Positions 50,565 to 60,033 of a stretch of DNA of 64,000 nucleotides are shown piece by piece (positions within the stretch are counted from its first letter, which is position 1; each line of letters begins with the position of its first letter). A model generated the notes under the pieces. That model ran no database searches. It saw only the letters and a program-made list of their open reading frames with translations, and was not told the DNA's origin. The position numbers and the translations under genes were made by a program. The stretch spans positions 14,870,193-14,934,192 of the forward strand of contig NC_091012.1 in assembly GCF_041146395.1 (NCBI RefSeq). Reading direction: 5' to 3'. The DNA comes from Eulemur rufifrons (Eukaryota > Chordata > Mammalia > Primates > Lemuridae).

Positions 50565-51554
50565 TTCTTGTGCTGATCCGTGTGTAATTCTCTTTGGAGT
50601 ACTTCTTGGAGGGCTGGTCTTGTCTTGGTGAATTCCCTCAACCTTTGTTTATCTGAGAATGTCTTGATTTCTCCTTCGTATAGAAAACTTAGCTTAGCTG
50701 GGTACAAGATTCTAGGCTGGGCATTATTCTGTTTCAGAAGCGTGAAAATGGGGCCCCAACCTCTTCTTGCTTGTAAGGTTTCAGCTGAGAAATCTGGCGT
50801 AATTCTGATGGGCTTTCCTTCTTTAAGTTACTTGTTTCTTTCTCCGTAGAGCTCGGAGAAGTGACTCTTTAGTGGATATTTTGGTCAGCCTGATGACTAC
50901 GTGGCGTGGTGTTTTCCTATTTGCTATGAATCTCCCAGGGGTCCTTTGAGCTTCTTGAATCTGTATGTCTAGAGTATTGGCAAGGCCTGGAAAATTTTCC
51001 TCGATTATGTCTTCAAATAGCTTGTCCAACCCTTGCTTATTATCTTCTTCACCCTCAGGAATGCCAATAACTCTCAAGTTAGGTGTCTTCACATAATCCC
51101 ACATTTCTTGAAGACTCAGATCATTTCTCTTACTTTTTCGATCTATCTCTGTGACTGACTTATTTAGTTGGAAGGAGTTATCTTCAATTTCTGAGATTCT
51201 TTCCTCTGTTTGATCTACCCTGCTCTTGAGACTTTCCACAGTGTTTTGTAGCTCTCTGAGTGAATTCTTCACTTCTAGGAGTTCAGTTTGGTTTTTCTTC
51301 AATATTTCAATTTCTTTAGTGAATTTTTCCTCCAAATCCTGTATTTTTTTTGTGTTTTCCTTGTGTTGTTTATCCATTGATTCTTGTATATTATTCAGCT
51401 TGTTTATGATCCATAATTGGAATTCTTCCTGTGACATGTTGGTGTTTTGAGTCTGGTTTGTGTCAGATGGTTGGGAGCTGGTATTTCTCTTTGGGGATGA
51501 GCTTTCCATTTGATTCTTTGTGCTCTCCGTGTTTTTTCGCTGGGCCCTTCCCAT
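50565..51554 (-). pseudogene. L1 ORF1 (RNA-binding chaperone), truncated at codon 243
   Basis: Opens with MGRAQRKNTESTKN at 51554. A coiled coil follows (about residues 45-150, TKEIEILKKNQTELLEVKN ... SRVDQTEERISEIEDN), then the RRM region (LRVIGIPEGEEDNKQGLDKL; IQEAQRTPGRFIANRKTPRH). The frame stops after RRKKQVT at 50823. The second copy reads QVTYKGKPIRI there, so a one-base gain plus substitution removes the C-terminal domain (to about 50565). ORF1 protein normally trimerises and coats L1 RNA. Confidence 0.9.
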
Positions 51555-53977
51555 CTAGATTTATCGTTGGATCTTTACTTATAGATTTAGTCTGGTTAAC
51601 AGGACTCTTTGTGCTCTATTCTTAGGCTGTGAAACAGTCTAGGTATGTTGCTTCTTTTGGCAAGAGGGGGAGACTGTTGTGTATTGTTTAGAGATTTTTC
51701 TGTTTCCGTTGGGGGACTGCTTCCGATGGGTCCAATCCTAGGGGATTGGAGTGATCCAAGACCGCTTTGGTGAGTTAGAACACTGTGTTGTGGTCTTTCA
51801 GAAGGCAGGCAGGGTCCACACTAATAGTAGACCGAAATTCTCTTTGTTTGTTTGTTTCCCTTTGGTTCTTCCTCTATAAGGGAGGTTTCTGACTCTATCT
51901 GCAGGCAAGATACTAGCTATGGGGAGAGGACGGTGACCTCGCTTGCTCAGCGCCCCAATTGCTGTAGCTCCCACGGGCAAAAGTCTATCTTGGTCCAATG
52001 TCCCCAGGGATCAGGTTCCACACTCTCGCTTCTGGAGAAATATTCAGTGTTTACACTTCCGCGGGGATCCTATATAAGGTCCGTGGACCAGGGGAGAGGA
52101 CCGTCCAGGGAGCCTCTTGGTACTCTATTGCTCCACATTGACTTGTTTGTGGGCCCTAGAATGGCGATTGCATGCTCGCAGATCTCCGGCCCTGGGGGTG
52201 ACTGCTCAGGATCCGGTATGTACCAGAGCCAAGGACCTGGCCAGTTCCGAAGCTAACCCTGGGTCCCCAGTTAGAAGGCGAAAAGAGAGGAGAAAGAGAA
52301 GGGAAAAAAAAAAAGAAAAGAAAAGAGAAAAGGAAAGAAAGAAAAGAAAGAGGAGAAAATGAAAGAGAAAAGAAAAAAAAAGAAGAAAAAGAAAGAAAAA
52401 GAGAAAAAAAAAAAGAAAAAGAAAGAAAAACGCAAAAAGCCAAACCAAAAAACACCAAAAACGCCAACAAAAATGAACAAAAACAAACTACATAGCACCT
52501 CACCACACCGCAAGGCAGAAAGATACACAAATCTGAAGTATATAATTCAGCGACTCAATGTTTTTTTGTTTGTTTGTTTGTTTTACGCCTTAGCACAGCT
52601 CTGCCCCTTCACTTCCGCTTGGCTGGGTCCGGAGCGGCCATTAGATGTTTTTGTTTTTACACCTTAGCGCAGCTCCGCCCCTTCACGCCCGTCCTGCTGG
52701 GTCCCGGGCGGTTTCGCAGTGGATTTCAAGATGGCGTCTGTGCGCCCGCACAGCTCCGAGGGTGGTCGGGGTCCAACCTCCGCGCTCAAAAAGGCGCGGC
52801 AGCCTGAGGCCCAGAGGGCAAAGGTGCCCGCTAGGGCTGTCCGGCTCGTGAGCCACCGGAAAAAAAAAGAAAAGGAAAAAAAAAAAAACCCCAAAACCAA
52901 AAAAAACAAAAACAAACACAAACACAAACAAACAAAACCCAGAAGAAATTTACCAAGAATAAAATATACAGTTCGGCGAGCCTATTCTTCTTGTTCGTGG
53001 GCTTGTTTTTTTTTTTTCCCTTAGCGCAGCTCTGCCCCTTCACCCTGAGCACGGCCCCGGCATATCCCGCACTCCTGGCGTTGGTTCAGAGACCAGCGGA
53101 GGGCGCCGGGCAGAGAGAGCCGCTCTGCACTTTTTGGCTCCCGAGCGGTTTCGCCCTCGCTTTCAAGATGGCGCCTGCCGAGCTCCGGGGCTGGAGGGGA
53201 CCGGCTCCCTGGCAGGCAGAGACCGCCACTGCCCGGGGTCTGGCGAGCAAGGACACACACCAGGGGTGACCGGCTGGAGAACCGCCAAAAAAGGAAGCAC
53301 GGGTAGAAAGAGCCGCTGGGCACTTTTTGGCTCCCGAGCCGTTTCGCCCTCGCTTTCAAGATGGCGCCTGCCGAGCTCCGGGGCCAGAGGGGACCGGCTC
53401 CCTGGCAGGCAGAGACCGCCACTGCCCAGGGGCTGGCCAGCAAGGACATGCACCGGGGGCGACCGGCTGGAGAACTGCCGAAAAAGGCAGCACGGGGTAC
53501 GACGGTATTTCCCTCCGGGAGTCTTTTGTGTTTTTCTGCCCTGGGGCAGATCCGTCCCTCCTCGCCAAGCGCTGTCTCAGCTGAGATCCCCCAGGTTCTA
53601 AGGTAATTTCGCAAAAAAGCCTCCTGTCTGCAATGCACCACGTATCCCTCAGTGATTCTGCGCTGGCCTGGGTCAGGGCTCTATTCAATTGGGAGCGGAG
53701 GGCTAGCCGCTTTCCCGAGAGGCTGCACCCACCCCGGCTGGGGGCGGGTGTATCCGACCCGCGCTCTGCTGGCTAGTGTCTGTCCCGCGTTCCCAATTTT
53801 CGTTCACCTCAGACCTCACTCGCTCTGTTTGTCCCACGCTGATTCTCTGTGGATTCACACCACTGTTCCTGTGTGGGAGCGGTCTTCTAGCGTTGTAGCA
53901 GGTCCGGATCGATGCCTTCCTTCTCGGGAGCGCAGATTCAGGCCGTCACCACCACTCTGCCATCTTTGATCTCCCCC
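51555..53977 (-). promoter_or_regulatory. L1 5'UTR with polypurine tract, GC-rich units and a 193-bp duplication
   Basis: A 2.4 kb leader. From ORF1 outward it has a unique part (51555-52270), a nearly pure purine tract on the plus strand (52281-52430, one T), two GC-rich units related to the 71-bp repeat (anchors at 52595 and 52669) and a third at 53026. A direct duplication with period 193 bp follows (53116-53308 and 53309-53501, each with 'tttcaagatggcgcctgccg'). It ends at an L1 start with AAAGATGGCAGAGTGG. L1 5'UTRs hold the internal RNA polymerase II promoter; the CpG-rich units are the best candidates for it, by analogy. Confidence 0.75.
52281..52430 (+). repeat. Polypurine tract in the first L1 5'UTR
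   Basis: About 150 bp of A and G on the plus strand with a single T at 52360. A diverged counterpart lies at 60758-60938 in the second L1. Homopurine-homopyrimidine DNA of this length can adopt triplex (H-DNA) structure. Confidence 0.85.
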
Positions 53978-53991
53978 TATTTAACTTTTTT

Positions 53992-54284
53992 AAAGAGAGG
54001 AAAAAAATACCTATATCTTCCTGGTGGAATGAAATGGCTCAGAATGGTAAATTTAGGCAATTTTAGAAATGTGTATTATTAACTTAAAGATAAAATGTGA
54101 TTTAAAAAATCTAGGTTGATTAGATACCAACTTAGCATTGGTAGCATGCAAAAGCTCTGCTTCTTACAGATCCACCTTAGGTTATTGTTGCACAAGTGAC
54201 ATTGTCATTCACGGTGTGCCTACTAACATGAATTTATAAATATTCATGTTTGTCTTTTAAATAATATAGGAAATGAAAAAAAAA
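53992..54284 (+). pseudogene. FOXK2: Probable 3' end of the FOXK2 retrocopy with A tail
   Basis: This piece lies right of the composite L1 insertion and left of resumed old-L1 sequence, so by position it belongs to whatever was interrupted at 44556. It ends in A9 at 54276-54284. An ATTTTAAATAATATAGG-like stretch precedes the A run, without a clear AATAAA. The assignment is positional. Confidence 0.5.
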
Positions 54285-54319
54285 GACTAGTTATAAGCCA
54301 AAATTCAATAGTATAGGCT

Positions 54320-54654
54320 ATTATATTTACTTTTGTAGTTTATTTCTCTGTTCGTCATATTACTTTGAGTTTCTGTCTAGTGTCCTTTCATTTCTGGCCA
54401 GAGGACTCCCTTCAGCATTCCTTGTAGGGCAGGTCTACTAGCAAAGAACCACCTAAGTTTTATCCATCTTTGAATATCTCAATAACTTTTCTTCATTTAT
54501 GAAAAAGGAAAGCTTTATTGGATATGAAATTCTATATTGATATATATTTTTTTCTTTCAGCACTTTACAAATGATATTCACTCCCTTCAGACCTTGTTTC
54601 TGATGAAAAATATGCTGTCAATCTCATTGAGAATAATTTCTATAGGATGATTCT
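54320..54654 (-). mobile_element. Old L1, minus strand, second segment
   Basis: 'tgtctagtgtcctttcattt', 'agcattccttgtagggcagg' and 'ctttcagcactttacaaatg' are reverse-complement L1 sequence from near the ORF1/ORF2 border, continuing the old L1 that broke off at about 40340. The second young L1 interrupts it at 54654. Confidence 0.7.
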
Positions 54655-54670
54655 TTTTTTTTTTTTTTTT

Positions 54671-54745
54671 CTAGGACTCTGATATATTTTGAGGAATACA
54701 TGAGTAAATAAATTAAAATTTTCCATTTTCACCATTTTATTTTAT
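54671..54745 (-). other. Short 3' transduction carried by the second L1
   Basis: Between the L1's own A-rich 3' end and the outer T16 run lies non-L1 sequence ('ctaggactctgatatatttt', 'gaggaatacatgagtaaata'). The first L1 has no equivalent. It was probably copied from the flank of the source L1 by read-through transcription. Confidence 0.65.
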
Positions 54746-55104
54746 TTTATGTTTATTTTTTTTTATTTTTTCAATTTAATTTTACAGAATCAAAGAGTCT
54801 AACAGTATATCTTGTTAGATACAGTATGTCCTCATAATGTATACATTATTTCTTGTACAATGATATGAAATAATATGGGAAATATTCATGATAAATTATT
54901 AAGTGAACAGTGCAAGTTAAAAACAATAGTTTCATATTTTTTTCCCCACCCCCCCTTTCCCGAGTCAGCACCTTCAATTGTAACCACTCCCCAAACGGTG
55001 CGCAATGCACTCATTGTGTAGGCATACCCCCATCCCCTCCCCCACCCCCCACCTCAGTCTGATGTCCAATTGGTGTCATTCCCAGATTTGTATTTAGGTG
55101 ATGA

Positions 55105-58100
55105 TCAGGGAAACCAATTTTCTGGTGAGTACATGTGATGCTTGTTTTTCCATTCTTGGGATACTTCACTTAATATAATGGGTTCCAACTCTCTCCAGGA
55201 AAACCATAGAGATGTCGTATCTTCATCATTCCTTATAGCTGAGTAATATTCCATGGTATACATATACCACAGCTTACTAATCCAATCATGTATTGATGGG
55301 CATTTGGGTTGTTTCCACATCTTTGCTATTGTGAATTGTGCTGCTATAAACATTTGGGTACACGTGCCTTTGTTACAGAATGACCTTTTTTCCTTTGGGT
55401 ATATGCCCAGTAATGGGATTGCTGGGTCAAATGGCAGGTCTACTTGAATCTGTTTAAGATACCTCCATAATGCTTTCCACAGGGGTTGCACTAGTTTGCA
55501 GTCCCACCAGCAGTGTATGAGTGTTCCTGTCTCTCCACACCCACGCCAACATGTGTTGTTTTGGGTTTTTTTTGATAAAGGCCATTCTCACTGGGGTTAA
55601 GTGATATCTCATTGTGGTTTTGATTTGCATTTCCCTGATGATTAGAGATGTTGAACACTTTTTCATATGTTTGTTAGCCATTTTTATATCTTCTTTTGAA
55701 AAATTTCTGTTCATGTCCTTTGCCCACTTTTTGATAGGGTTGCTTGATTTTTTCTTGCTGATTTTCCTGAGTTCTAAATAAATTCTTGTTATCAGTCCTT
55801 TATCTGACGTGTAGTATGCAAAAATTTTTTCCCATTCTGTAGGTGGTCTGTTTATTCTCTGGACTGTTTCTTTGGCTGTGCAGAAGCTTTTTAATTTAAT
55901 CATGTCCCATTCATTTATTTTTGTTGCTGCTGTGATTGCCTTGGGGGTCTTCTTCATAAATTCTTTGCCTAGGCCAATGTCTATAAGAGTCTTTCCTACA
56001 TTTTCTTCTAGAATTCTGATTGTATCACGCCTAAGGTTTAAGTCTGTTATCCACCGTGATTTGATTTTTGTGAGAGGTGAAAGCTGTGGGTCCTGTTTCA
56101 GTCTTCTACAAGTGGCTAACCAATTTTTCCAGCACCATTTGTTGAATAGGGATTCTTGTCCCCAGAGTATACTCTTTCCTGCTTTGTCAAAAATTAGGTG
56201 ACTATATGAGGATGGTTCTATATTTGGATTTTCTGTTGTGTTCCACTGGTCTGTGTCCCTGCACTTGTGCCAATACCAGGCTGTTTTAAGAACCACGGCC
56301 TTGTAGTATAGTTTGAGGTCTGGCAAATTAATACCTCCCATTTTGTTTTTATTGCTTAAAATTGCTTTTGCTATACGGGGTCTTCTTTGATTCCATACAA
56401 AGTGTATAATTATTTTCTCTATGTCTGTAAAGAATGATGTTGGTAATTTAATAGGGATTGCATTGAATTTGTAGATCACTTTGGGTAGTATAGACATTTT
56501 AACAATGTTGATTCTTCCAATCCACGAGCATGGTATATTTTTCCATCTATTTGCAAGTTCTGCTATTTCTTTTCTCAGTGTTTCATAGTTTTCCTTATAG
56601 AGGTCCTTTACCTCTTTAGTTAGATATATACCTAGATATTTTATTTTCTTTGTTGCTATTTTGAAGGGTATTGAGTCTTTAATTTGGTTTTCCGATTGAC
56701 TGTTATTGGCATATATAAATGCCTCTGATTTGTGTATATTAATTTTATAGCCTGAGACTTTGCTGTATTCGTTAATCAATTCCAGGAGTCTCTTGGTTGA
56801 ATCCTGGGGGTTTTCCAGATATAACATCATATCATCAGCAAAAAGTGAGAGTTTGATCTCTTCCTTCCCTATTTGGACTCCCTTGATTCTGCTCTCTTGC
56901 CTGATAGCTCTCGCAAGGACTTCCAATACTATGTTGAAAAGTAATGGAGACAATGGGCAGCCCTGTCTGGTTCCAGTTCTAAGTGGGAGTGCTTTCAGTT
57001 TTTCCCCATTCAGTATGATGTTGGCTGTGGGTTTGTCATATATGGCTTGTATCATTTTTAGGTAGGTTCCATCAATGCCTATTTTGTTAAGCGTTTTTAT
57101 CATAAAAGGGTGTTGAATTTTGTCAAATGCTTTTTCTGCATCTAATGAGAGTATCATATGATTTTTGTTTTTGCTTCTATTTATGTGGTGAATTACATTT
57201 ATAGATTTACGTATGTTGAACCACCCCTGCATCTCGGGGATGAAGCCCACTTGGTCGTGGTGGATTACTTTTTTGATAAGTACTTGGATTCGATTTGCTA
57301 GTATTTTATTGAAAATTTTTGCATCTATATTCATGAGGGAAATTGGTCTGTAGTTCTCTATTTTTGTTGTGTCCTTTCCAGGTTTTGGTATTAATGTTAT
57401 ATTGGCTTGGTAGAACGTGTTGGGGAGAACTCCATCCTTCTCAATATTGGAGAATAGTTTATGTAGGATGGGCACCAGTTCTTCTTTGTATGTATGGTAA
57501 AATTCAGGTGTGAACCCATCTGGACCAGGGCTTTTGTTTTTGGGAAGATTTTTTATTGCTGTTTCGATTTCAGTTCTTGATATTGGTCTGTTCAGGTACT
57601 CTATTTCTTCCTGGTTGAGCCTGGGAAGACTATGTGTTTCTAAAAATTTGTCCATTTCCTCCACATTCTCCAGTTTGTGTGCATAAAGATTTTTGTAGAA
57701 TTCATAGATGATATCTTGTATCTCTGTAGCATCGGTTGTGATTTCTCCTTTCATGTTCCTAATGGAGGTTATTAGAGATTTTACTTTTGTGCTCTTAGTT
57801 AGTCTAGCCAGAGGTGTGTCTATTTTGTTTATCTTTTCAAAGAACCAACTTTTTGTTTTATTAATTTCCCTTATAGTTTCTTTGTTGTCCTTTTCATTTA
57901 GTTCTGATTTGATCTTAGTAATTTCTCGCCTTCTGCTAGGTTTGGGATCGTTCTGTTCTTCTTTCTCCAGCTCTTTGAGTCTATTCGTTAGGTTGTCTAT
58001 TTGCATGTTTTCTGTCTTTTTGATATAGGCATTTATGGATATGAATTTTCCTCTCAGGACTGCTTTAGCTGCATCCGATAGATTTTGATAAGTTGTATCT

Positions 58101-58985
58101 CCATTATCATTTAATTCAAAGAAATTTTTGATTTCCATCTTGATTTCTTCTTTTATAGAATAATTATTCAGGAGAAGGTTATTTAGCTTCCATGACTTTG
58201 AGTAAGAGTGAGGGTTTCTGTTTGTGATCATTGTTACTTTTATTCCGCTGTGATCTGAGAAGATGCATGGTATAATTTCTATTTTTTTTGGATTTTTGAA
58301 GACATGATTTATGTCCTAGGACATGGTCAATCTTAGAGAATGTCCTGTGAGCTGATGAGAAGAATGTATATTCTGTGGAGTTTGGGTAGAATGTCCTATA
58401 GATGTCAGCCATGCCCATTTGTTCTAGCATTCTATTGAGGTCCATTATGTCTTTGTTTATTTTCTGTTTAGAGGATCTGTCCTGTACTGTCAGTGGGTTG
58501 TTAAAGTCTCCAGCTATTACAGTATTGTTATCTATCATTTGGTTCAGATCTAGTAGGGTTTGCTTTATGAATCTAGGTGCACCTAGGTTGGGTGCATATA
58601 TATTGAGTATAGTCATGGCTTCTTGTTGAATTGTGCCCTTGACCAGTATGTAGTAGCCATTTTTGTCTTTTATTATTTTTGTTGGTTTGAAAGCTAAGTG
58701 ATTGGAAATTAAGATTGCCACACCAGCTTTCTTTTCGTTACCGTTTGCTTGAAATACCGATTTCCATCCTTTTACTTTCAGTCTAAATGCATCTTTGCTC
58801 GTTAGGTGGGTTTCTTGGAGACAGCAGATACTTGGCTTGTGCTTTTTTATCCACTGGGACAGTCTATGTCTCTTGAGCGGGGAATTCATGCCATTCACAT
58901 TTATTGAGAAAACTGATAAGTGAGACGGTTTTTTGTTCAGCTTGTTGCGTAGAACTTCATTGCGATGTTTTCTCTCCTGAGCCAT
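55105..58985 (-). pseudogene. L1 ORF2 of the second copy, frame-broken
   Basis: The start MAQERKHRNEV is at 58985. The complete endonuclease domain is open to 58179 ([37 protein letters not shown]), but the frame shifts near 58190-58230 ahead of the SDHS-equivalent region. The next open piece (55454-58231, 925 codons) has the reverse transcriptase with [12 protein letters not shown] second shift at an 8-T run (55566-55573; seven in the first copy) separates the last part, open at 55105-55491 ([15 protein letters not shown] ... MYSPENWFP). Two single-base lesions account for its loss of function. Confidence 0.92.
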
Positions 58986-59024
58986 TGTGGTATCTGGAAT
59001 TTGATCTTTAGCTCTTGAGTAGTT

Positions 59025-60033
59025 TTACATTCGTGGATCTTTCTTGTGCTGGTCCGTGTGTAACTCTCTTTTGAGTACTTCTTGCAGGGCTGGTCTTGTC
59101 TTGGTGAATTCCCTCAACCTTTGTTTATCTGAGAATGTCTTGATTTCTCCTTCGTATAGAAAACTTAGCTTAGCTGGGTACAAGATTCTAGGCTGGGCAT
59201 TATTCTGTTTCAGAAGCGTGAAAATGGGGACCCAACCTCTTCTTGCTTGTAAGGTTTCAGCTGAGAAATCTGGCGTAATTCTGATGGGTTTTCCTTTGTA
59301 AGTTACCTGTTTCTTTCTCCTTACAGCTCGGAGAAGGGACTCTTTAGTGGATATTTTGGTCAGCCTGAGAACTACGTGGCGTGGTGTTTTCCTATTTGCT
59401 ATGAATCTCCCAGGGGTCCTTTGAGCTTCTTGGATCTGTATGTCTAGAGTATTGGTAAGGCCTGGAAAATTTACCTCGATTATGTCTTCAAATAGCTTGT
59501 CCAACCCTTGCTTATTATCTTCTTCACCCTCAAGAATGCCAATAACTCTCAAGTTAGGTTTCTTCACATAATCCCACATTTCTTGAAGACTCAGATCATT
59601 TCTCTTACTTTTTTGATCTATCTCTGTGACTGACTTATTTAGTTGGAAGGAGTTATCTTCAATTTCTGAGATTCTTTCCTCTGTTTGATCTACCCTGCTC
59701 TTGAGACTTTCCACAGTGTTTTGTAGCTCTCTGAGTGAATTCTTCACTTCTAGGAGTTCAGTTTGGTTTTTCTTCAATATTTCAATTTCTTTAGTGAATT
59801 TTTCCTCCAAATCCTGTATTTTTTTTGTGTGTGTTTTCCTTGTGTTGTTTATCCATTGATTCTTGTATATTATTCAGCTTGTTTATAATCCATAATTGGA
59901 ATTCTTCCTGTGACATGTTGGTGTTTTGAGTCTGGTTTGTGTCAAATGGTTGGGAGCTGGTATTTCTCTTTGGGGATGAGCTTTCCATTTGATTCTTTGT
60001 GCTCTCCATGTTTTTTCGCTGGGCCCTTCCCAT
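59025..60033 (-). pseudogene. L1 ORF1 of the second copy, frameshifted
   Basis: The start MGRAQRKNMESTKN is at 60033. The frame shifts at a T/GT-rich run (59820-59835, 'ttttttttgtgtgtgttttc'; on the plus strand the first copy has 'ttttttttgtgttttcc') and the rest is open from 59810 to the stop at 59025, with the coiled coil, the RRM (LRVIGILEGEEDNKQGLDKL) and the C-terminal domain (TYKGKPIRITPDFSAETLQA ... QHKKDPRM). About 39 nt separate it from ORF2. Confidence 0.9.

Larger units (their letters stand above)
44571..53977 (-). mobile_element. Composite L1 insertion: full-length L1 + poly(A) RNA segment + L1 3' end
   Basis: One pair of 14-bp duplications, TATTTAACTTTTTT, lies at 44557-44570 and 53978-53991; the right copy is followed by AA, the L1 endonuclease site form. 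Between them, read on the minus strand, are a full-length L1 (53977-46258), A17, a 0.66 kb non-L1 segment that ends with AATAAA, 12 nt and A10 (46257-45586), and a 5'-truncated L1 3' end with its A tail (45585-44571). No other duplications are visible inside. I infer a single retrotransposition event with template switching, or a 3' transduction that picked up a neighbouring truncated L1. Confidence 0.72.
46258..53977 (-). mobile_element. Full-length young L1 (first copy), minus strand
   Basis: 5'UTR 51555-53977, ORF1 about 50570-51554, ORF2 46633-50509, 3'UTR with the C- and G-rich tract ('ccccaccccccctttcccga' on plus at 46473), and two A-tracts at the 3' end (46290-46300 and 46258-46274) separated by 15 bp. 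It is nearly identical to the copy at 54655-62537. Coding lesions listed under ORF1 and ORF2 make it non-autonomous. Confidence 0.93.

Noticed and set aside
52156..52530. Long Phe/Ser/Leu- or Lys/Glu-rich open frames over the purine tracts (also 60644-61133)
   Set aside because: They come from homopurine and homopyrimidine composition only, on both strands at once.
46258..53977. Simple independent insertion of the first full-length L1
   Set aside because: No duplication pair could be found around 46258-53977 alone, whereas a 14-bp pair with the L1 endonuclease site form flanks 44571-53977.
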